Assembly: GCA_947069175.1 (NCBI GenBank)
Contig: CAMTDV010000003.1
Span: 29,724,853-29,788,852, forward strand
DNA from: Scalesia atractyloides
Taxonomy: Eukaryota > Streptophyta > Magnoliopsida > Asterales > Asteraceae
Direction: 5' to 3'
Length of the DNA: 64,000 nucleotides
In this document: positions 1-10,501 of the stretch, piece after piece
How the letters are laid out: each line of letters opens with the position of its first letter
Numbering within the stretch: position 1 is the first letter of the stretch
Notes under the pieces: model-generated
Database searches by the model: none
Seen by the model: the letters and a program-made list of their open reading frames with translations, nothing else
What the model was told of the DNA's origin: nothing
Program-made: the position numbers and the translations under genes

Positions 1-725
1 AAGCAACACAAAAAGCTGCACAAATCCAAAGCAGTGAATACGATAACCGCACCATTGCAATTGCTGCATATGGATCTTTTCGGTCATATTAATGTTAGAA
101 GTCTGGCTAAAAGATCGTATTGCTTGGTGATTACAGATGACTTCTCTCAAGTTTCATGGGTGTATTTTCTTGAAGCCAAAAGCGAGACCGCCTCCACTCT
201 CAAAACCTTTATTTCAGTGATCGAAAATGTCACCAACTGAAGGTCAAATTAATCAGAAGTGATAACAGTTCTGAAATAAAAAATCAGGCATTTATCTGCA
301 AAGAAAATGGAATACGCCTTCAGTACAGTGCAACTAGAACTCCTCAGCAAAACGGCGTAGCAGAATGGAAGAATAAAACACTCATTGAAGCTGCTAAAAC
401 TATGCTCGTAGACTCCAAGCTTCCTATCATCTTCTGGGCAGAAGCACTCAACACAGCATGCTATGTTTTTAATCGAGTTCTCATCGTTAAAACTCATAGA
501 AAAACTGCCTATGAACTTCTTTTCAAAAGAAAGCCTCTAATAGATTTCTTTAGACCGTTTGGATGTTCTTGTACACTCCTCAACACTGAAGATAATCTTA
601 TCAAGTTTGAAGTAGTTGGTGATGTGTGCTACTTTATGGGATATTCATCTACTCAGAAGGCGTATCGTGTTTACAACAGACGAACCAAGATGGTGCTTGA
701 ATCATACTATGTCGACTTTCAATAA
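1..725 (+). pseudogene. Copia integrase remnant (open at window edge)
   Basis: This is the integrase core of a Ty1/copia element, the enzyme that inserts the cDNA into host DNA. The frame is already open at base 1. The first catalytic Asp lies in LLHMDLFG (from about base 58), the second in RSDNSSE (from about 256) and the Glu in NGVAEWKNKT (from about 352). In relatives the residue after that Glu is usually Arg; here it is Trp. The C-terminal part contains FGCSC and MGYSSTQKAYRVYN and ends at a TAA at 723. A frameshift near 237-250 separates the two halves. The gag, protease and 5' LTR lie outside the window. The family assignment is secure from the motif order; the lineage within Copia is not. 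Confidence 0.9.
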
Positions 726-821
726 GGAAAAACCACCAACATTGGAAATTCTCCAAACTGGTTTTACAATGTAGATGTTGTTTTCAACACTTTCGACATT
801 CCTGAATCACTCTCCGAAACC

Positions 822-1260
822 GAACCTATAGAATGACCCCTATTGAACCCTTGTTAGATCCTTCAGACATTGGTTTTACCCCTTTTACAACTCGTTTTCA
901 GCCGATCCAATCCTTCCCTTGAAGAAGTTAATAGTGACACTTCGGCTGAGAATGCATCTGCAAATGATACTTCTTCTTCACAACCGAATGTGGATGAACC
1001 AAATAAAGAAGACGGGCCTCCAATTATCTATGTCGGTGAACATTTCACCAATCTAACTCAACAAATTGAGACCCAAACCAACACAAGTTACAATATAAAT
1101 CAAAATCATCCCACTGAAAATGTCATTGGTCCTGTGGAAGATGGAGTACGAACTCGTGGACAAACATATATCATCACAAAGGATTGTATGTTGTGTTTCT
1201 TTCGCAGTCTGTGCCAAGTGACATCGAAGAAGCTATTTAGGATTCTAGCTGGGCGTAGGC
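822..1260 (+). pseudogene. Copia integrase-RT linker region, degraded
   Basis: This low-conservation spacer lies between integrase and reverse transcriptase in the same Copia polyprotein. It is rich in Ser, Asn, Thr and Glu, for example SAENASANDTSSSQPN, which is typical of this linker. The phrase GVRTRGQT near 1146-1170 resembles the conserved stretch that precedes RT in plant Copia elements. Several frame changes and in-frame stops (for example TAG around 1239-1260) break it. It has no enzymatic role of its own. Confidence 0.7.
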
Positions 1261-1989
1261 AATGCAGGAAGAATTATCTCAGTTTCATAAGCTCAAAGTT
1301 TGGGAACTCGTTGATCTACCAGATGGAAAGTATCCCATTGGCACAAAGTGGGTATTCCATAACAAAATGGATGATTGTGGTGTAGTCATCAAGAACAAGG
1401 CAAGATTGGTCGCTCAAGGTTTTCTACAGGAGGAAGGGATTGATTATGAGGAAGTTTTTGCTCCGGTAGCACGTTTGGAGGCTATTAGAATATTCTTGGC
1501 ATACGTATCATACAAGAATTTTAAAGTGTTTCAAATGGATGTTAAGAGTGCATTCCTGTATGGAAAGGTGAAGGAATAAGTTTATGTTTGCCAACCTCCT
1601 GGATTTGAAGATCCACATTTTCCTAAACGATACTACAAGCTCGATAATGCTCTCTATGGTCTTCACCAAGCCCCTCGAGCCTGGTATGAGACTTTCTCAC
1701 ATATCTTCTAGAATGTGGATACACGAGAGGTAGAATTGACATGACTCTCTTCACAAAAAGGATCGGAGATAATGTGATGCCAGTTCAGATTTACGTAGAC
1801 GACATCATCTTCGGGTCAGCAGATGTGACGTTATGCAAGGGGTTTGAGAAGGTTATGCAAGAAAAGTTCAAAATGAGCATGATGGGGGAGCTCTCATTTT
1901 TCTTGGGGTTGGAAGTGAAGCAACGAGAAGATGGTATCCTCATTCATCAAGCAAAGTACATTAGGGATATTACGCAAAGTACAGCATGA
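1261..1989 (+). pseudogene. Copia reverse transcriptase remnant
   Basis: This is the RT of the decayed Copia element. The N-terminal block has VWELVDLP, GTKWVFHNK and KARLVAQGF, followed by EEVFAPVARLEAIR and the catalytic-Asp strand FQMDVKSAFLYG. A TAA at 1577-1579 interrupts the frame. Coding similarity resumes as VYVCQPPGFE and ALYGLHQAPRAW. After another break the active-site hairpin QIYVDDIIFGS appears (about 1777-1810), so both catalytic Asp of YVDD are kept. Plant Copia RT normally continues without a stop into RNase H, so at least two lesions make this a pseudogene. Confidence 0.92.
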
Positions 1990-2330
1990 ACGTTTGCAAA
2001 ACCGCCAGCACACCATTTGCAACTCAGACTGAACTTACTCCTGATCTTCAAGGAAAACCGGTGAACAAGTCCTTCTATTACTCGACGATAGGCTTGTTGA
2101 TGTATCTAACTACAAGTAGGACTGACATTATGTGGACTGTCTACATCTACGCACGATTTTAGACGAATCCAAAAGAATCTCATGAAAATGCAGTCAAACG
2201 AATTTTTCGCTATCTGAAAGGAACACCCAAGCTTGGATTGTGGTATCCCAAAGATAGTAATTTTGATTTAATTACTTAGTCTGACAATGATCATGCAGGT
2301 TGCAAGGCTGATCGAAAGTCATGTTTGACA
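1990..2330 (+). pseudogene. Copia RT/RNase H connection remnant
   Basis: Downstream of the YVDD domain the translation gives SMNVCKTASTPF, YYSTIGLLMYLTTSRTDIM, ENAVKRIFRYLKGT and the start of RNase H, NDHAGCKADRKS. These are the standard Copia connection blocks. Stops occur in the frame, for example in the stretch encoding YARF-stop-TNPKES near 2160. After about 2330 I no longer see RNase H motifs, so the 3' part of the domain is deleted or replaced. Confidence 0.8.
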
Positions 2331-3130
2331 CCTGTTGTTAAAGAAATGATAGAAAACTGCTAACACCTTGTTTTTTTTTATTGAAACAGAAAAGAAAAGA
2401 AAATCAAGCTGCTAAGCATGGAAAATCGGGGTACCAAGCAACGATGTGTTAGTAGATTCAGCAATACCATCGAGTAAACTGCGATTAGGCGACAAAAGTA
2501 AATGCTTACACAAGAATCCTAGATACCCACAATGTTGTGCAACTTGCGGGTAACACGTTGCGGCATATGTCTTAATGGTCTTAAATGTTGCATTAATAGA
2601 TTGCTAAAGTCTGAGATTTCGGGTCTTTATATTGACTAATCATTCGGGATGTCATAATTGCTCTTCTGCTGCATCCAGATATATGTTTGACTAAACACGA
2701 TTATGATATCTTTTCAAAAGAGCCAATGTGGCCAAAACCATACACTGAAGAAGCTCTTATAGAGAGTCATTCAAATGCATAAAATCGTATCGTCTGTGGT
2801 ATTTATCTTAGCCCTCGTTAGACATTGGTCTCTCTGCTGTACGAAAGTTCTGACTTGATGATCAATTGTCTATCCTTGAAAAACAAAACGAATGAAGTCA
2901 ATATATTCACCCGCTATGAGGACTCTTTGTGCATACCTTGATCGCGGGGATATGTCCTGACGTGGGACACATGGGCACAACATGCTAATAGTCTCGCTTG
3001 AGTGGGGGCCATTCCAATTTTAATTAATATTACCACAACATGATAAACACTCACTGAAAGTAAGTTGAAAGAATGATGCATGGATTTAAGAGCAAAAACA
3101 TACTGACTGTTTTTCTTTTGCCTCAATTAT
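2331..3130. other. Unassigned stretch between Copia pol and 3' ORF
   Basis: This stretch shows no recognisable domain. On the + strand, about 2670-2770 gives a coding-looking run, DYDIFSKEPMWPKPYTEEAL, with stops soon after. It may be a decayed part of the Copia polyprotein or of the 3' ORF. I would not name it. Confidence 0.4.
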
Positions 3131-3279
3131 TCAATTTTTATTAATAACAAGCTGACAAGTGTTGCCAGTATGATCTTTTGTAGGAAAGTCACGGAGTTTC
3201 AAACAAAAGAAAGCTGTGAAAAAGGAGGTCCCTCGGTTCGAAAAAAGAATTTCGATGTCCAGATTGCAAATTCTGATTT

Positions 3280-3720
3280 TCTTAAACTTATTTTCAATTT
3301 TTGCACAATTTTTAGTTAAAAAGGGGCACGTTATTCGAGAAAGTTTAAGATTTCCGAGCGTATTTGTTTTGGATTTCTTTGCTTTGAAGAATCGTTCCAA
3401 AACCAAAGGGACGGTGTATTTAACTCCCAGCGTATAATACGCTGGAAGATATTTAAGTATATATATTCAAACTTTTTCAAACATTAAAATAGTTTCAACA
3501 ATCATCATCATCAAAACATAAACTACACTCTCTTTAAAAATCTCTCGAACCGATCTTATTAGGATTTGATATACATTACGGTATGTTTGATTGTGTCTTG
3601 CAAGTTATCTAACAACTGTGTGTCACTAACACAACCGGGAATTATTAGTGATAAGAGATTGGATCCGGTTTTGGGTTTTGAAAGTATGAAGAAAGTTTTG
3701 AATTCAGGGATTTTATTATG
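3280..3720 (+). promoter_or_regulatory. LTR-like promoter segment with palindrome and TATA
   Basis: A perfect inverted repeat with 9-bp arms (CCAGCGTAT / ATACGCTGG, one-base centre) lies at 3427-3445, followed after exactly 12 bp by TATATATAT at 3458-3466. The Copia LTR at 16934 has the same arrangement with the same 12-bp spacing. Weaker similarity continues downstream: about 3551-3578 resembles about 17228-17258, and GTGATAA followed by GATCCG and GTTTTGGG recurs. It therefore looks like a diverged LTR of the same family, or an LTR-derived internal promoter ahead of the 3' ORF. The ends cannot be placed by eye. Confidence 0.55.
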
Positions 3721-4160
3721 AATCTAGCGGATTTACAATTGAAGATGGCGTAATTATCAAGATTAACAAGTCGTGAATTTGAGTCTTGAATGAGAGTTCG
3801 AGCAACCGGCATATTTACAAATAAGCCGGTCATTCAGCGAAGATGAACATCTACGCTAATTGTTGTCTCGAAACAGGACTTAAATACACGACCTAATATT
3901 AGCGTATTTATCTATAACCTAATTATATCTCGGCGTAAATATCTTAACCGTTGTAAATAGCCTTGGAAACCCACGTACTTAAACTAAACTGATACGATTC
4001 AATTGAATTACCTTAGAGTATTTGTCAGTGATTTTAAATTTTTTTAATATTATTAAAAGGTAATTTTTTTATGTATATTATTACTATATATTTGTGTAAA
4101 TATTTTGTAAATAGTTTAACCTACTTATAGTTATGTTCCGAAACCTGCAGCTCACTTGAC
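3721..4160. other. AT-rich spacer
   Basis: No coding or repeat feature is recognised. It is AT-rich (for example 4030-4090) and probably forms the leader of the Copia 3' ORF that follows. Confidence 0.4.
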
Positions 4161-4168
4161 TCGTTTTC

Positions 4169-5671
4169 ATGTTTCAGAATTGCTCAACAATTAATCTAGG
4201 ATGGAACAAAAAAACACAATCAGCCCATTACATAGTTCCTCCAGAGTGTGATTTTGAAGATGTAATGGACTGGCTGTCTAGAAGCAAAGAAAGTTATGCA
4301 ATTCAAGCAAACCTGAAGATTTACAACATTCATATAGAAGTTTTCTGGAGAGCAGCCAAGGTCAGGACTATTGAGAGAGTCAAAACTATCACAGCTCAAT
4401 TCGAAACAAAGAAATAAAGGTGACTGAAGCAAGGATACAAAAAGTGCTAAGTCTCGGAGATAGTTCAACAGAACCGATGAAGCTAAGCAAAGAGGATGTA
4501 CTTGAAGGATTCTGAGGAATGAATTATGTCGGCGATTTTCGTGGGACGAACGAAATAAAGAAGAACGGTCTGACAAAGGATTGGAGATACATTCTACACG
4601 TATTCTCCTTGAGCTTAGCTCACAAAAAGGGAGGGTACGATGGTCTCAACTTGGAATGTTCTGCCGCTAAGAACCTACCTCATGATGGAAAGCTGTACCA
4701 ATTTCAGTTGCCTAAAGGTAGACAACTTACTGAGCTGAAGACAGAGTAGTGGGTCATGTTACACCACTAGATGTACAGAAAAGAAAGACTTCCAATAGTT
4801 CTGACTGCATATAACAAATACAGGGAGGGTATAAGACAAGCACGAGAAAGACAAGACAAACAAGCTGCTGATGAATAAGAAGTATAGGCTTAGAAGGAAA
4901 CACCGCTAGTACGCAAACAAAAAGATAAAGAGAAGAAAGTTGTTGAAGGAGAACCCTTGAAGAAGAATAACAAGAAAGACTCCTCAAACCCAGAGCGGAT
5001 TATGGGTGACAACATTGGTGCAGGGTCAATAAGGGAGAAGATAGAAAGAATGCAAGCAATTCATATTGTTGCAGAGGTAGAAAAATGGGAGCGAAGGCTG
5101 AAAAGGAGAGAAATGACTGAGTTAGAGACACTCGTTGTGTTGACATTAGAGTAGGAACAGTTAGATCAGTTTGTTGAAGGGTTGCTACCTGATCCCTCAG
5201 AGCCCACTCCAAGCAAGTCCCCTGCACACAGGAGAGGGATCTTCCAAGGATGTTCCACCCAAGCCAACCTCACCTGTTCAAGCTCCTCCTCAATGAGTTC
5301 CTGCAAGACCTCGACCTTTTCAAGATCTGTATGATCATTTATCCAAAGAAATCTGGTTGTTTCCTGCTAAGGAATTTTGTTTATTAAAGAATCAGGTCAA
5401 TGATACAAACGTGCTCAGAGAGAAGACGAAAGATCAGAGAAAGTAGAACAAGTAAATATATTCCTACGTGTTCAAGCAATCTGAATTTATAAAATTTCAA
5501 CAAGAAAGGTCGGAGAAATTGCACGAGATGGTGCAGGATCTTTACACTTCAGCCAATCGAAAACCAAAATACACAAGTGAAGATAACTTCAATTTTGACA
5601 GATTTAAATAAGAGGAAGAAAAATGGAAAGCTGAGATAGCTAAAAACAAGAAAGAAAAACTAGCATTTGTG
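4169..5671 (+). pseudogene. Copia 3' extra ORF, first part (split by Gypsy-1)
   Basis: This is coding sequence located between Copia pol and the 3' LTR. The best-preserved part (4169-4417) encodes a run including VMDWLSRSKESYAIQANLKI and IHIEVFWRAAKVRTIERVKT. After several breaks it continues with NGLTKDWRYILHVFSLSLAHKKGGYDGLN and a Lys/Glu-rich, probably coiled-coil tail. It resembles an uncharacterised protein I recall attached to Copia elements of Asteraceae, where a filament-free globular part is followed by a charged tail; the function is unknown. Stops at 4415-4417, 4513-4515, 4747-4749 and elsewhere show decay. Gypsy-1 inserted immediately after base 5676, and the frame resumes at 15820. 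Confidence 0.65.
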
Positions 5672-5676
5672 GTTGA
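5672..5676 (+). other. Target-site duplication of Gypsy-1, left copy
   Basis: GTTGA directly precedes the 5' LTR and is repeated exactly at 15815-15819 after the 3' LTR. A 5-bp duplication is the normal footprint of a Gypsy integrase, and it confirms both element ends. Confidence 0.93.
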
Positions 5677-6191
5677 TATAACGCTTCGAAATTGTAACTT
5701 TCCGTTTTTAGTAAGATCGCTTGGCGTTTCTATTTTTGGAAAGTCCAAACCTTGTAATCGTATTTCTATTTCCAATTCATTGTAATCTAAGGCTTGGATT
5801 GTAATCAAGATTGATCAATTATGAGAAATTCACAAACATTATTCGTGTTTAAACTTATGATCATACGTTATTTTGTGGCTTGATAAATCAATTCTAAACG
5901 ACTCGTAAATGCTTGTTGAACATTTATAAGTCTTAATACCAAAGTCAAACAAGACAATTAGTGGTTTCAATACAAAAATATTCAAGCTTTCGGAATCATA
6001 AAAATCTTGTCACATTTACGATTGATCATGTACATCTAGTAAGTCCTTTTTTTGGGTTTTCAAAATACCCTAACACATGATCTTGGACTACCATATGACC
6101 TAGACTTATGTTACAATAATGTGCAATGTTTAAAGGACCAAAATATATCAAGTATATAATTAAAACAACAAAAAAATAAATGACCTAACAC

Positions 6192-6301
6192 CTTGCGGCC
6201 GCAAGCTGTTAAGGTATTCCCTCTTCTTTTTTTGATTCAAAATCCCACCAAACAATATTAAATGCAACCCTAATCCTAACCCTAATCCTTCCACTATAAA
6301 A
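6192..6301 (+). promoter_or_regulatory. Gypsy-1 LTR promoter: palindrome, telo-boxes, TATA
   Basis: A perfect palindrome with a NotI core lies at 6192-6205. Two AACCCTAA-type motifs lie at 6266-6288, ending six bases before TATAAAA at 6295-6301. The same arrangement is in the 3' LTR (palindrome 13810-13823, TATA 13912-13918). Telo-boxes near TATA are known from plant ribosomal-protein and cell-cycle gene promoters; a role in this LTR is inference. Confidence 0.7.
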
Positions 6302-6403
6302 CCAAGTGTTCCCCCACCAATTTCTCACTTTTACAAGCCTCCAAACACCTCAAACAAACCTCCTAACTTCATAAACTTTTGGCTGAAACAAAGCAGATTG
6401 AAA

Positions 6404-7942
6404 GTGAGTTTCAACTCACTTCTCTTCATCTTCTAGCCTTGTTTTTCTTTCTAACACTCTTGGATAACCTCTAGGAAGGTTCTCACAAGTTTGCTTAGGC
6501 AAACTAAGGTGAAACCCCGCCATTTTGAGGTCCAAAAGTGTGTACACTTTCTGCCCAATTTTTATCTTTTTAAACTTCAAGATTTTCAATGTTTTCTTCT
6601 TGTTTTCTTCCTCAACATTGTTTGCTAAGCCCTATGGATGTTACCATAGGTTTTCCATAGAAAACCAAGGTGAAACAACACCATTTTTGGGGCCAAACTT
6701 TCTGTTTTGGAAGTTAAACTTATAAAACTTTTTCGAACTTGTTTTTAAATATAACAACTCTTTGCCACTTATGCCTCTAACCAAGTTTATGGTTAGTGTG
6801 TTAGCTAGACTAGTTCATACACAATCAAGAGGCATAATATGTCTCTAAACTTGTGGGTTTTTAATAGGGTTTCAAACCTACAAGTGTTGAGCAATCCAAG
6901 CTTACAAGCTTGTGTTGGTGTAGGTGTGATTACATGGAGGCCTTGGACATCCAACTTTGGAATCCACCCCTTACTTGATGATTTCTATATTCTTGACCAT
7001 CCGGATTGTCCTTGTGACAATCTTGTGTATTGGTGAATCTTACGAAAGAGGTTTAGGATGGTTATCCTCCTACCTCCATCCATGACTTATATGACTTATA
7101 TGATATCTATGAATTACATGAACTCTATGATGAATTAGTAATATTATATGTAAACTATATATGTAAATACTTAATATACCGGACCTTTGACAATGACCAT
7201 ATGGTTACTTGTCCTATATTAGGTTATTTTATCCTAGACCTAACCATCTTTACGATTCTATTGGGCATGACCCATAAAAACACAAACACCCTTCGGGGCT
7301 TATAGTGTCAAAAACGAGCGTTAACGTATAGATAAATACTTTGACTATACATACTTTTTGCATACTTTCATTCCTAAACTTATCAAACTCCACCGTCAAT
7401 CTTATACTCACACACCTACGTTTCCTTGTGTAGAATAACTTGGTGTTCATCCCCCTAAAAAAACCTAAACGCTTTCACATAATTTACTTTTCAAAACCGT
7501 GAGTACACTCGAACCCTTTTTATGTTTTACACTTTTTGGGTGCAATATGTTAACTTATCAAACTACACTAAATCACACTTTTATTCTATGAATACAAAAA
7601 AAACAATCCATCAAACATTCTTTAGTTGTGTGCTACTTGACTTGTTACTTGGTATATTCTTATGTGATCTATATGTCATTAACTTCGATCAACCCTCCCT
7701 TAACATGTATAGCGCTATAGGAGTAACGCACCGCCCGTATTCTTATGGTCAATGTTAGTTTTAATCTATTATGCGGTACACTAGAGGATTGACTTGTAGT
7801 TCAGATGCCTTGTTTACATTTATCTCGTATGCTAGCTATTCATGTGGATTTGTTTAATTGGCTTTAATACTTATGCTATGATATCAAACTTGTGTACTCG
7901 ACAATACCTTGTTATTGAACTATACTTTTTAACATATTGCAG
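6404..7942 (+). other. Candidate leader intron inside Gypsy-1 LTR
   Basis: The donor GTGAGTTT at 6404 is about 100 bp downstream of the TATA box. The acceptor follows a T-rich tract and reads ATTGCAG, ending at 7942, 257 bp before the LTR end. Other Gypsy LTRs in this window have an acceptor at nearly the same distance from their ends. The intron is inferred from splice signals only. Confidence 0.4.
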
Positions 7943-8202
7943 GTTGATGAAGTTGGTATGATGAAACTTAGTAGGATCGGCATAGAAACACGCTTAGAAT
8001 GCTAAGTTAACTATTGTGTTTTGGTTGAACTTATTTCATTGTTATTACTTTGTATTTTAAGAATGTTGTAGTTTGACAATTTGATGTTTTGAAATGAAAT
8101 GAGTTGTTTAGTTAAATATTGTCACAAATAGTGTTATGATGTCTCAAGCAATCTAGTTCGTCTCACTCTAATGTTTCCGCCATCGGTCGGGATGTGACAG
8201 AT

Positions 8203-8214
8203 TGGTATCAGAGC
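8203..8214 (+). other. Primer-binding site of Gypsy-1 (tRNA-iMet)
   Basis: TGGTATCAGAGC begins three bases after the 5' LTR and is complementary to the 3' end of plant initiator-Met tRNA. It marks where minus-strand cDNA synthesis starts. Confidence 0.95.
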
Positions 8215-8436
8215 CATAGCTATAGGGAATTAGGTAGAATTGTCATGTTCGACCTAATCTATATTTTAAGTGACCAACTTGACCCTTCTTGCTTAACGAT
8301 TAAAATGATAATTCTTCCTATTTGCTTCTTCATATTTCTTTTGTCTTAATATATATGCAATGTGTTTTTCCTAAGACACTTACACAATTTACACACTTGA
8401 AGACTTGAAGACACTGAACCTATAAACGAGATGATC

Positions 8437-8792
8437 TCACCAAAATAGGGGTGAAACCTGCACTTTGGTGATCACTCTCAATCCGCGCAATTTGATTTTA
8501 CACGAAATTACACCATCAAGTTAGGAGTGTAATCCACATCTTGATGGAAATTTCCATTTTATACTCTAGTGGACCCTTACCAACGAGTCGGAATTCGCTC
8601 CTCGTTTGGTAAGTATCAACCACGCTTAGGGTACGATGTTGTCAAGTTAGGGGTGAAACCCGCACCTTGTCAACTAGTCCCACTCCTCGATTTTCAATCT
8701 CGCCAAAGTTTTGATTTTTGGATCGATTAGAGACGTGTAGTAACTGGAAGGGTAAAGTGTCATTAATCGCTTCTCGACGAGAGCACTTTACC
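8437..8792 (+). ncRNA. Structured leader: chain of five stem-loops
   Basis: Between PBS and gag lie five inverted repeats: H1 8437-8444 with 8464-8471, H2 8513-8520 with 8540-8547, H3 8576-8587 with 8601-8613 (one bulge), H4 8638-8646 with 8666-8674 (one mismatch), and H5 8751-8759 with 8784-8792. H1, H2 and H4 have different stem sequences but each encloses a loop of exactly 19 nt with shared sequence of the type TTAGGGGTGAAACC-N-GCAC. This suggests a selected RNA structure, perhaps for packaging, dimerisation or translation. Function is inference. Confidence 0.6.
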
Positions 8793-9201
8793 TATAGGCC
8801 AGAGCACGTTTCTCTAATTGGAAAGGATCTCGATTCACTTTGGAATAGTCAACGTTTCTCAACTCGAAACACTCCAACGTTTTATTAAGCCTATCTTTTA
8901 TGCTATCTCAATTTCTATGTGATTTAATACTTGCTACCTCGTTCATTTCGAACCCAATGCACGATTCGCACGCCTTTCGTAACCAAAAACAATAATAATA
9001 ATAATTCTCGTGAACCAACTAAATTTATACTCCTCTACGCAAATCATACGTGTTTATGCTTTTGAATGCTTATATGCTTATGCTATCTGTGTGAAATCAT
9101 ACCGGTTACATGATACTTATCTGCTCAAAACAAATTCTTTTCTTTATAAAAACGCATTACGATCAAAGCCTAAATCTATCTTCTATTGTCGAATCCTTTA
9201 G

Positions 9202-10440
9202 ATGTCATTCTCTCAAAGCGTTATGGGTAAGAGGAAGTCTAAGTCTAAGTCGAGGTTCCAATCCGATTCCATGTCAAAGAAGGATTGCATGAAGTTCATG
9301 GCCGAACAAATGGCCGAGCATATGGCCAAGGTCATACCCGAAATCGTCAGCAAGATCCAACCTCCACCCAATGCCGAATCACCTCACACCTACGCCAACT
9401 CCAAGGCCGACCCCCCTAAAACCACCTTCACCCACAAGCAATTTTGTTCTTGCAATCCCTTACCTTTCACCGGCTAAGGGGACGCCACCAAGTTACTACA
9501 ATGGTTCGACACCATTGAGGTCACTTTTATTCAAAGTGGTTGTCCCGACCACCTGCGTAACATGAACGCTACGGGGTTGTTCCGATCAAGGGCTCTTGAT
9601 TGGTGGACTTCTGAGCGTAACGCTCGTGGTAACGTAGCCGCTCACCGCCTCCCTTGGACCGAATTTAAGAAGCTAATGGAAAGCGAATTATGCCCGCCCC
9701 ACGAACGCCAGCGACTCGAAAATGAGTTTTGGAACCTCAAGTAGGTGGGGAATGACAACGCTGGCCTCACGGCCTGTTTTAAGCAGCTGGATGCGATTTG
9801 TCTAAGCCAAGTCGACACGGCCGAAAGGCTATTCTAAATACATCCGTTGCCTCCCTCCTCACCTCGCGGACCTGGTCGATACCACCTCACGCAAGACCCT
9901 CGAGGAAGCTTTTCGTTTGGCTACTCGATTGAACAATAGCCATGTCCTTCTTGAAGCCGCCAAGGCTCCACTAAGGAAAGCCCACCAAGCCATTATCGAA
10001 CCCCTCACCGAGCCTACCTCACCCAAACCCCCAAGGAGCAACACCAAGGGCAAGAAGCAGAAGGCTTCAAGCCCGAACTACGCGGTAGTCACTCCGACAA
10101 ACCACCAATAGCTAGCCTTAGCCGCACCAGAACCCATCAAGAAGACATACACCGGACCACATCCTAAGTGCAACACCTATCCTTTCCACCATTCGGTTAC
10201 TGCCCCCTGCCGCCTATGCACTATCTACAATAGGTATGGGCACTTAGCCCAACAGTTTCGTAATGCTCCGTGAGCCCCCATCAACCAAGCCTGAGCCATA
10301 ACCGCACCTCAAAACCCTGCCGCTAATCAAAACCGACCTCTTGCAACCGCTACTGGTGCCTACTTCAGATGCGGAGACCCGAACCATTTCGCTAACAACT
10401 GCCCGCAGCGCAACAACAACAACAACCAGCAGCTGTAAGC
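9202..10440 (+). pseudogene. Gypsy-1 gag
   Basis: This is the capsid/nucleocapsid precursor. The start ATG at 9202 is followed by a basic Lys/Ser segment and an amphipathic MAEQMAEHMAK. The capsid core contains ATKLLQWFDTIEV, SRALDWWTSERNARG and WTEFKKLMESELCP, a standard plant Gypsy retrotransposon Gag pattern. Nonsense codons occur at 9475-9477 (TAA), 9742-9744 (TAG) and about 9835 (TAA). The nucleocapsid zinc knuckle near 10353-10400 reads YFRCGDPNHFANNC, so the first Cys of C-X2-C-X4-H-X4-C is replaced by Tyr. Gag of this element is not functional. Confidence 0.85.
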
Positions 10441-10501
10441 TCGCGGCCAAGCCTTCGTCATCACAGCCGCACAAGCTTAAAATTCAAATGATGTCATATC
10501 A

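Larger units (their letters stand above)
5677..8199 (+). repeat. Gypsy-1 5' LTR
   Basis: The LTR is 2523 bp and pairs with 13296-15814. It begins TATAACGC where the 3' LTR begins TGTAACGC, so the terminal TG has a G-to-A change; it ends GTGACA. U3 holds a perfect 14-bp palindrome CTTGCGGCCGCAAG (6192-6205), telo-box-like AACCCTAA repeats (6266-6288) and TATAAAA (6295-6301). Downstream are a strong splice donor (GTGAGT at 6404) and a T-rich acceptor (CAG ending 7942). Confidence 0.95.

Noticed and set aside
6266..6288. Interstitial telomere repeat
   Set aside because: Only two or three degenerate units are present, in a promoter position and repeated in both LTRs; a telo-box is more likely.
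7708..7719. Palindrome TATAGCGCTATA in Gypsy-1 LTR as a regulatory site
   Set aside because: It is conserved in both LTRs but far from the promoter and single; too little to support a function.
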